Shown in pieces: positions 57,911 to 64,000 of a stretch of 64,000 nt of DNA. The translations under genes and the position numbers were made by a program. Source of the stretch: Cryomorpha ignava (GTDB lineage Bacteria > Bacteroidota > Bacteroidia > Flavobacteriales_D > Cryomorphaceae); assembly GCF_010686655.1 (NCBI RefSeq), contig NZ_JAAGVY010000002.1:186001-250000 (forward strand), written 5' to 3'. Position 1 is the stretch's first letter. Each line of letters begins with the position of its first letter. Under the pieces are notes generated by a model that was given only the letters and a program-made list of their open reading frames with translations, was not told the DNA's origin and ran no database searches.

Positions 57911-58344
57911 TGCATTACAAACTCTTAGCCAAAAGAAAAGTTTATAATTGCTGAAGTGCAGATTCCCGCGCTCAATGCTCTCAAACGTACAATATATCCA
58001 TAAGCTTGTTCGGAAATGAGCGGTTGCTTTATAGACTTCTTTTGAGGTTCGGCTTCCGCCAATGATAACTTTGTGTGTAAAATTACCCCATTGAACGTGA
58101 GAAGTTTTGGACAGAATTGATACTTCGGTTGTGGCAAATAAAAGTTGCGTTTTTTTTAAGACCTAAGTCGCTTTGTATCCCACAATTTGCTGATGAGTAA
58201 ATCCATTTTCTCAAAACAATATAGATCGTGAATGGTACACTTGGAACTTTCAGACAGCCAATATATTTTTATCGCCTGTTCACCTTTTAACAGGTTGTTC
58301 GATATGCCTTTAGTATTCCTAATACCAACAGTTCAACCGAAAAG
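57911..58344. other. Intergenic region, divergent promoters presumed
   Basis: No coding frame is convincing. The region separates BrkB (minus) from the protease gene (plus) and should carry promoters for both. Confidence 0.4.
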
Positions 58345-58845
58345 ATGAAAAAGCTACTCGTACTCCTGTCCATCACACTCACCCTTTTTGCCGCAGTGGC
58401 AAGTGGCCAGATAAACCGGCAGGAACAGTCTATGTGGTGCTGGGCCACGTGTATTCAGAGTTCGCTCTATCAAGGCAATGTGGAGCAGTCGCAATCTGCA
58501 ATTGTATCGCGCCTTACAGGATGGCCTCAAAACCGGCCGGCTGCAATCGATGAGGTAATTTCGGTATTGCAATCGTATAAATTTCGTGCCTGGTCGGTAG
58601 GCTATCCCGCCAGTCCGCAACAGTTGTATAGCACACTCTCAGACGGGTGGAAGCTAATCGCCTTTGTAAATCCTATGGACAATCCAACCGTAGGTCATTT
58701 CATTATGCTTCAGGGTGTTACGCCCAATGGTCTGATACGCGTGAGCGATCCTGCTGATGGACGCACCTATGAGCAAGATCCCCAGACTTTGTACAATGGG
58801 TGGAAGTGGAGCCGGTCTATCGTGGTGGGAATGCCGGTGAATTAA
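58345..58845 (+). CDS. Secreted papain-like cysteine protease domain protein
   Basis: The 166-residue protein has a signal peptide (MKKLLVLLSITLTLFAAVAS), then QEQSMWCWATCIQSSLYQ with catalytic Cys32, GWKLIAFVNPMDNPTVGHFI with the His, and VSDPADGRTYE with the Asp. The Cys-Trp-Ala / His / Asp order is that of the papain-like C39-2 or AvrRpt2-like peptidases. It has no T9SS domain, so it is probably periplasmic. The processed product might be a peptide or a competitor surface protein; unknown. Confidence 0.85.
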   Translation: MKKLLVLLSITLTLFAAVASGQINRQEQSMWCWATCIQSSLYQGNVEQSQSAIVSRLTGWPQNRPAAIDEVISVLQSYKFRAWSVGYPASPQQLYSTLSDGWKLIAFVNPMDNPTVGHFIMLQGVTPNGLIRVSDPADGRTYEQDPQTLYNGWKWSRSIVVGMPVN

Positions 58846-59469
58846 AAAAAATGAATTGGTATACCTTGAAGAAATCTCGTCTGCCTTTCGGCGAATGAGA
58901 GGTGATAGCATAATCTAAGTCCAGCCAGAAAAGCTAAGATTTCCAACCATCATTTACTCATATCGTTCCTGTATTTGAATGATAAGAAACTTCATCTTAG
59001 AGAACTGAAAAATTCAACTTCTATATACCGATTAGCCCATCAATAAGCAGTGTACAACACATTTCGCAAGAGTCATTCTGTAAGATTTACATCGATTAAA
59101 TCGCCGCAGATTTGAGTCGGCTATCTATCATAAAAACAAATACTGGCAGATTATTAGAAGAAAGGAAAAGCAACAGGATTAAATAGTATTTTCGACGGTT
59201 TAAATACTGGCCTCTGGTAATTTAAAGACGCAACTATTATTATAAAGGAGAATACCTAAAGCTTATTTTATATGATGAATTGGAAAATATACGATCCTTT
59301 AGGGAAATAAGGTGCACTCGATGTATTTTACTAAGCACTCCACTACGACACGTGGTAGAATGAGCCTTTGGGGGTTCAGCACATGAGTGGCGCTTTTTTA
59401 AATGCTGGGCAGCCAAAAAAAAAAACGAAAGTCCGAAAATTAAAAAAGTCTAAATGAATGGAGTCAAAA
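58846..59469. other. Intergenic stretch without a recognised gene
   Basis: All frames are interrupted. A run of ten or more A bases lies at 59417-59430. Nothing else is supportable. Confidence 0.4.
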
Positions 59470-60240
59470 ATGAAAAATAAATTTCTTTTATCAGCAACAT
59501 GTTTTGTAATTGGTTTTTTTGGTTTAGCAACATTCGTGAATGCCCAGGCATTTATGGATTTTGAATCTGGTTTCGTTTTTACAGGTTACAATAACGTGCG
59601 GATTCCTGGTGATGCTGGAACCTTATTTTCTCTAAAAAATGATTTAGAGCCCAAACCAAGCGCTTTTATTCGAATAAGAGCGGGATATACAATTAAATCG
59701 AGGCATACGGTATCACTTTTATATGCGCCTTTAACCGTGAAATCAAATGGAGCGACAAATAAGGAAATTTATTTTGAAGATGTAATTTTTGCTCCAAATA
59801 CCTTTCTCAATGCAAGCTATAAGTTTAATTCATACAGGATAACTTACCGATACGATATTGTAAAAAAATCAAAAATTGAATTTGGTTTGGGCTTTACTGC
59901 AAAAATAAGAGATGCCGAAATTGGCCTTAAGAGTGAGGGATTATCTGCTTCAAAAACAAATGTAGGGTTTGTCCCCATCATAAATTTCAGGCTCCATTGG
60001 AAAATGAATGATAAAATTGGTGTGCTCTTCGAGGGAGATGCCTTGGCCGCACCGCAAGGTAGAGCAGAAGATATTCTGCTTGCTGGAACATATAAATTTT
60101 CAGATCAGTTGTCAGTTCGTTTTGGATATCGAATTCTTGAAGGGGGAGCAGGTAATGATGAAGTCTACAACTTTACGTTGTTCCATTACGCTTCTGTGGG
60201 TGCTTCTTATACTTTTAATAGCAAGTTAAAATCAAAATAA
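59470..60240 (+). CDS. Outer-membrane beta-barrel protein
   Basis: ATG 59470 (MKNKFLLSATCFVIGFFGLA) gives a clean signal peptide cut after NAQA; 256 residues. The mature protein has alternating amphipathic strands (AFIRIRAGYTIKSRHTVSLL; NSYRITYRYDIVKKSKIEFG; FRLHWKMNDKIGVLFEG; SVRFGYRILEGGAG) and ends SVGASYTFN, as in 8- to 12-strand barrels. Upstream ATG 59458 is an alternative start. Function unknown. Confidence 0.75.
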   Translation: MKNKFLLSATCFVIGFFGLATFVNAQAFMDFESGFVFTGYNNVRIPGDAGTLFSLKNDLEPKPSAFIRIRAGYTIKSRHTVSLLYAPLTVKSNGATNKEIYFEDVIFAPNTFLNASYKFNSYRITYRYDIVKKSKIEFGLGFTAKIRDAEIGLKSEGLSASKTNVGFVPIINFRLHWKMNDKIGVLFEGDALAAPQGRAEDILLAGTYKFSDQLSVRFGYRILEGGAGNDEVYNFTLFHYASVGASYTFNSKLKSK

Positions 60241-60479
60241 CTGAAAAATGCCGGTTATATACTAATCTACCACTATTCGAATGGTTTGCATGAATTAGAA
60301 TTTATAATAGATTTCAAGTTTGGTCAGGGCAGAAGCGGGCTCTTAAGGATATGCTTTACTAATGAGGCTATCATTTAATATTCCTGGTTGGATGCTTTAG
60401 GGTCGTATCTAATTTAAGTTTACCTGCTGCGAATAAAGCAATAAAACTTACCGCCGAACGGTTACCTTACCTTATTTGC

Positions 60480-60702
60480 TCAATGGTCCATACTTTCAAA
60501 CATTTCTTCTGCCCTTATCATTTTTATAAGCCACCCTGTTAAATTGGGAGAATCAATTACAATAATTGATAAGGAATTTGATATTAGTGGACGCGTGTCA
60601 GACATTGGGCTGTTCTATGTAATTTTGAAGACCGATACAAATGAAAAAATTATGATTCCCAACAATATATTCTTACAAAAAGCAACAAAGATAAGTTTAT
60701 GA
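60480..60702 (+). pseudogene. MscS-type mechanosensitive channel, internal remnant
   Basis: The frame reads SSALIIFISHPVKLGESITI, IDKEFDISGRVSDIGLFYVI and LKTDTNEKIMIPNNIFLQKA, matching the pore-lining helix end and beta domain of MscS channels. The N-terminal spans and C-terminal cage are gone. The stop at 60700 overlaps the next gene start (60699), so the operon context once included this channel. Confidence 0.72.
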
Positions 60703-61280
60703 AAATTATAACTTTAATTCTATCAATAGGCTTTTTATTACTTTTATCAAATGCTTTAAAGGCACAGTATAAATATGAAAGAGAATACAGAATAAAGTCC
60801 GAAATGATTCCGCAATCGGCGCAAGCCTTTATCGATTCAATCGGTCCCGATTCAAGAATAAAGTGGTATAAAGAAATAAGTCTCGACGCTGTTTCCATCG
60901 AAGCCAAATTTAAACACAATAAGAAAAAATTTAGTGTTGAATTTGATACATTGGGAATTTTACAAGATGTAGAATTTATAATAGAATCAAGTGAAATACC
61001 ACCAGTTGTCTTTAACAAAATAGAACAAAAACTTGATTCTCTTTATGAAAAATGGAAATTTCAAAAGATACAAATTCATTACAGCGGAAGCCATAGCGAT
61101 ATCTTAACTTCTATACATAAAAATGAACCAGGCAACGCAGTAAAGGTTTATTTCGAGATAGTCTTAAAAGGAAAAAATCCCGGAAACACCCAGGAATATG
61201 AAATTACTTTTAATGCACAAGGAGAGATGCAACATATTCAAATGATAATACAAGATGAAGCCGACCACCTTGAATATTAG
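60699..61280 (+). CDS. Periplasmic PepSY-like protein
   Basis: The 193-residue protein has a signal peptide (MKIITLILSIGFLLLLSNAL, KAQ) and two tandem alpha-beta units (SAQAFIDSIGPDSRIKWYKE; KKFSVEFDTLGILQDVEFII; NPGNTQEYEITFNAQGEMQH) as in PepSY-like or DUF2874 proteins. The start overlaps the MscS remnant and the end overlaps the next gene by 26 bases. Confidence 0.65.
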   Translation: MKIITLILSIGFLLLLSNALKAQYKYEREYRIKSEMIPQSAQAFIDSIGPDSRIKWYKEISLDAVSIEAKFKHNKKKFSVEFDTLGILQDVEFIIESSEIPPVVFNKIEQKLDSLYEKWKFQKIQIHYSGSHSDILTSIHKNEPGNAVKVYFEIVLKGKNPGNTQEYEITFNAQGEMQHIQMIIQDEADHLEY

Positions 61281-61953
61281 AATTAAACTGCTGTTGGCTC
61301 TTTTGTTGGTTACAGCCTCAAAAACGGTTTTTGCACAAATCCCAACAAGGGTTGGCTTTTTACCTTCCATAAATTACAATCACAAATTAAACACCAATTG
61401 GGATGTAAATCTCAAATACGAATCAAGGCATTTTGTGTATAACAACAATACTTCGGAAAGTAGAGACTTTAATTATAATTATGGATTAAGTGATTTTTCG
61501 GCACTGGTGGGAAGAAAAGTAGGCCTAAATTCAAAAGTTGTTGCAGGGTTTTTAACACGTATAGAACCTGATATAGTAGTTTATAGAACGATTCAGCAAT
61601 TTATATTTCAAACCAAATTAGCGTCTTTTCGGTTGGCACATAGAATAGCTGCTGACCAAACATTTTCGCCTGAAGAAAACCCTGAATTCAGATTGAGATA
61701 TAGGGTAAGCGCTGAAATACCATTATCAGGTTTAAAAGTTGATGTTAAAGAATTTTATATCAAGTTTAATACAGAGTTACTCAATAGCCTCCAAAACGAT
61801 GAATATGATTTAGAATTTAGGGTAGTTCCTAATATAGGTTATGTAATCAATGATCAACAGAAAATAGAATTGGGACTGGACAATCGTTTCGATTCATTGA
61901 TTGACAATGAAACTCGTTTAACTTCTTGGATTTCAATAAATTGGTACCTATAA
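61255..61953 (+). CDS. DUF2490-family outer-membrane protein
   Basis: The 232-residue protein has a signal peptide (LLLALLLVTASKTVFAQ) and strands typical of DUF2490: FLPSINYNHKLNTNWDVNLK, YESRHFVYNN, FQTKLASFRLAHRIAADQTF, EFRLRYRVSAEIPLSG and the end ETRLTSWISINWYL with a terminal aromatic. Likely a small barrel. Part of the coupled operon with the PepSY-like and antiporter genes. Confidence 0.82.
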   Translation: MKPTTLNIRIKLLLALLLVTASKTVFAQIPTRVGFLPSINYNHKLNTNWDVNLKYESRHFVYNNNTSESRDFNYNYGLSDFSALVGRKVGLNSKVVAGFLTRIEPDIVVYRTIQQFIFQTKLASFRLAHRIAADQTFSPEENPEFRLRYRVSAEIPLSGLKVDVKEFYIKFNTELLNSLQNDEYDLEFRVVPNIGYVINDQQKIELGLDNRFDSLIDNETRLTSWISINWYL

Positions 61954-62017
61954 GAAAATCGTATAAAGCAGAGATGCACAATATGAATTTGGCACATTTA
62001 AAAAAATATAGAATAAT

Positions 62018-62971
62018 ATGGTTTTTTCATTACTATTAATCGTAGCCGGGTTTTTAGGTTTAATTTTTGGGGCTAATTGGCTTGTCGATGGCGCATCAGG
62101 CCTGGCGAAAAAATACAATATTCCTGATTTGGTAATTGGTTTAACAATTGTCGCTTTTGGTACTTCCGCACCCGAATTAGTTGTTAATTCTGTAGCCTCA
62201 ATTGACGGGCTTTCAGATATCGTTTTGGCAAATATTATTGGCAGCAATAATTTTAACTTGTTTTTAATATTGGGAATAGCCGGATTGGTTTATCCAATTA
62301 CTGTGCAGTCATCCACCGCCTGGAGAGAAATCCCTATATCCTTAATAATTACAGTAGTATTATTTGGGCTTGCAAACGATTTCTTCATGAATCAAAACCC
62401 GGTAATTTCAAGACTTGACGGAATTATTTTGCTCGTATCTTTTGTATCTTTTCTGTACTACATATTCAAACAAATGAAAACCGAAAAAATTGAAGTAATT
62501 CCTTATATTCAAAAAACGAATCTGAAGATTTGGAGTTTAATTTTAATAGGTTTTGGCGGACTGATTATAGGAGGGAAGCTTGTGGTGGATAATAGCATTG
62601 ATATAGCAACAGATTTAGGTGTTAGTCAAAAAATAATCGGATTAACTATCATTGCTGCCGGCACTTCGCTACCCGAATTAATAACTTCAATTGTCGCTGC
62701 CCTTAAAAAGAATAGCGACATCGCCATTGGAAACGTCATTGGCTCAAACATTTTTAACATTCTTCTTATCATTTCAATTAGCGCTTTAATAAATCCTATA
62801 GAATATAATCCCGTTTTCAATCAAGATTTTGCTATATTGATTGGAGGAACAGTTTTCCTAATCATTGCAATGTTTACAGGGAAAAGGAAAAAACTCGACA
62901 GGTGGGAAGCATTGGTATTGGTTGTTTTTTATCTGATTTATACTTCTTATTTGGTCTCAAAGGAATTGTAA
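62018..62971 (+). CDS. CaCA-family calcium/sodium antiporter (YrbG-like)
   Basis: The 317-residue protein has about ten spans and the two alpha repeats GTSAPELVVNSVAS (from residue 49) and GTSLPELITSIVAA, with GSNNFN and GSNIFN after each. These are the ion-binding repeats of K-independent Ca/Na exchangers. It exports Ca2+ through the inner membrane. Last gene of the operon. Confidence 0.94.
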   Translation: MVFSLLLIVAGFLGLIFGANWLVDGASGLAKKYNIPDLVIGLTIVAFGTSAPELVVNSVASIDGLSDIVLANIIGSNNFNLFLILGIAGLVYPITVQSSTAWREIPISLIITVVLFGLANDFFMNQNPVISRLDGIILLVSFVSFLYYIFKQMKTEKIEVIPYIQKTNLKIWSLILIGFGGLIIGGKLVVDNSIDIATDLGVSQKIIGLTIIAAGTSLPELITSIVAALKKNSDIAIGNVIGSNIFNILLIISISALINPIEYNPVFNQDFAILIGGTVFLIIAMFTGKRKKLDRWEALVLVVFYLIYTSYLVSKEL

Positions 62972-63076
62972 AATCATATAAAATGAGGAAAAAACATGCA
63001 CCCCGAAATTGGTAGCATCATAGAGCTTGGTTATAACCCGGCAATTCCCGAAGATGTGATTAAATAGTCTGCTGCC

Positions 63077-63250
63077 ATGTCAACTCCAAGCGTGCTTTTT
63101 ATAATGATTGGTTCTGCTTTGATGTTTGTTGGATTGGTTATTATGGCTTTTGAAGTGGTGTGGGAAAGTATGTGCCTGGACGGCTCTGTTTTAAAAAATC
63201 GGTTAATCATCTGGGCTGTTAGAATTCGCCATGAGGTAGATTGTTTATAG
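63077..63250 (+). CDS. Small membrane protein, possibly a remnant
   Basis: A 57-codon frame gives MSTPSVLFIMIGSALMFVGL, VIMAFEVVWESMCLDGSVLK and ends RIRHEVDCL, with one clear transmembrane helix. No family recognised; it could be the end of a larger lost gene. Confidence 0.3.
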   Translation: MSTPSVLFIMIGSALMFVGLVIMAFEVVWESMCLDGSVLKNRLIIWAVRIRHEVDCL

Positions 63251-63634
63251 CATGAAAGAATCTACATATGCCGGTTCTGACGTGATTGCTGACTCATTGT
63301 TTCGATTTATTTTTATCGAGCATTCAGGATAGAGTTCATCTTACAATAAGTAATTTTTGACTTCTATAAAATTCTTTAGATGAAAACAACCACGACTGCA
63401 TGGAGGAGTTAGGCTGTTATTCCACTATCCTTTGGTGATGCCTTACTAAAAACCAATCACCAACTTAGCCGATCTCAGGACTGAAGGACTCCATACAGAT
63501 GCAGCAAACCAATCACCAAACACAAACTACCTCGGTAGCTCAAAACCCACTTTCGGACAGTAAAACCATCCATTCGGAAAATTATGAGCAGAATAATGTA
63601 ATCGGCCGCTACATTTATTAAAAAATCTAACCAA
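63251..63634. other. Intergenic region before the secreted-protein gene
   Basis: No coding frame is convincing; presumably carries the promoter of the gene at 63635. Confidence 0.35.
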
Positions 63635-64000
63635 ATGGAAACAAAATTCTACTCATCTAACCATGCGCTTTTCCTGCCCGTACTTGCGGGATTGTGCGCC
63701 GCCTTTCTTATTAGCGCCGGCACAGCACAGGCGCAGAACTTAAATTTTAATACCATAACTGGCTATACAATGTCCGTTAATCCAGGTCCTACGATCTGCG
63801 AAACCAGCAGTGCAAGCGTGACCACATTTTATTATCCTATTTTTGGTCTTCCCGATGCACCCGCATCTACGCTTACGGCGAGCGAAGGCAGCCATCACCT
63901 GGCAACAGCCGGCGAAACAACAATAGTTACAGTAGATATTCCTGCAGCTGGATATTTAGCCTTGAATTGGCAGTTGAGCTACAAGTATGGAGAACCAGGT
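63635..64000 (+). CDS. Secreted protein, N-terminal part (cut by window end)
   Basis: The open frame starts METKFYSSNHALFLPVLAGL and has a signal peptide ending SAGTAQAQ. The visible mature part is rich in Thr, Ser and Gly strands (NFNTITGYTMSVNPGPTICE; EGSHHLATAGETTIVTVDIP), like the start of a large Bacteroidota extracellular or adhesin-type protein, which would end in a sorting domain beyond the window. Confidence 0.75.
   Translation, partial: METKFYSSNHALFLPVLAGLCAAFLISAGTAQAQNLNFNTITGYTMSVNPGPTICETSSASVTTFYYPIFGLPDAPASTLTASEGSHHLATAGETTIVTVDIPAAGYLALNWQLSYKYGEPG

Noticed and set aside
57925-58137. 70-codon minus-strand ORF upstream of brkB
   Set aside because: No recognisable domain; the position is a promoter region.
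1-64000. CRISPR arrays, prophage, transposases, rRNA or tRNA
   Set aside because: No regular spaced repeats, no transposase or integrase motifs and no structural RNA were found on reading both strands.

Overview
The window looks like a chromosome segment of a low-GC, pigmented, probably aerobic member of the Bacteroidota (Flavobacteriales or a relative). The signs are type IX secretion (T9SS) C-terminal sorting domains, promoters of the Bacteroidota type with a TAnnTTTG -7 box, SPII lipoproteins, a carotenoid cluster with a CruF-type hydratase and a CrtA-type oxygenase, and family matches such as DUF6157, DMP19 and VF530. No rRNA, tRNA, CRISPR array, integrase or transposase was recognised.

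Region 1 (1-21.7 kb) is an accessory zone. It holds many small toxin-antitoxin (TA) modules: YefM-YoeB, a broken HicAB, HigBA, a broken PIN pair, a DUF6364/VapC pair, a GNAT/Xre pair and AbiEi/AbiEii. It also holds a TIR-domain protein, a large PD-(D/E)XK nuclease, small membrane proteins, an SDR enzyme with a decayed second copy of its tail, and the dipeptidase pepD. Related imperfect palindromes lie between the small genes, giving a cassette-array appearance. The AbiE pair sits between two copies of the 3' end of the helicase gene rhlE.

Region 2 (21.7-37.9 kb) is metabolic. DUF2237, an FAD amine-oxidase-like protein, FolE, glutathione peroxidase, a methyltransferase, CrtA, a CrtI/CrtD-like desaturase, CruF and a cold-shock protein suggest carotenoid synthesis and photo-oxidative stress defence. 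A xanthine-dehydrogenase-type molybdoenzyme operon follows (2Fe-2S/FAD subunit, molybdopterin subunit, a membrane protein, XdhC).

Region 3 (38-47.4 kb) is one tightly packed minus-strand operon: class III aminotransferase, nitrilase-family amidohydrolase, VOC protein, a 923-residue Orn/Lys/Arg-decarboxylase-like enzyme, an ATP-grasp ligase with a histone-H1-like Lys/Ala/Pro tail, and further downstream a C45 Ntn-type acyltransferase/hydrolase. The gene content suggests an undescribed pathway in which a diamine or amino acid is decarboxylated, amidated, transaminated and deacylated. This is the most interesting metabolic system in the window.

Region 4 (47.7-64 kb) mixes housekeeping and accessory genes: peroxiredoxin lipoprotein, decayed DUF433/DUF5615 and MazEF-like TA remnants, a split or frameshifted Mrr nuclease between 41-bp direct repeats, VF530, an orphan contractile-tail tube protein, zinc alcohol dehydrogenase, DJ-1/PfpI protein, a CDP-alcohol phosphatidyltransferase-like protein, YihY/BrkB, a secreted papain-like protease, an outer-membrane barrel, a PepSY-like / DUF2490 / Ca-Na antiporter operon behind an MscS remnant, and the start of a secreted protein cut by the window end. 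At least eight reading frames in the accessory parts are broken by single-base changes, which needs a read-level check to separate true decay from sequencing error.
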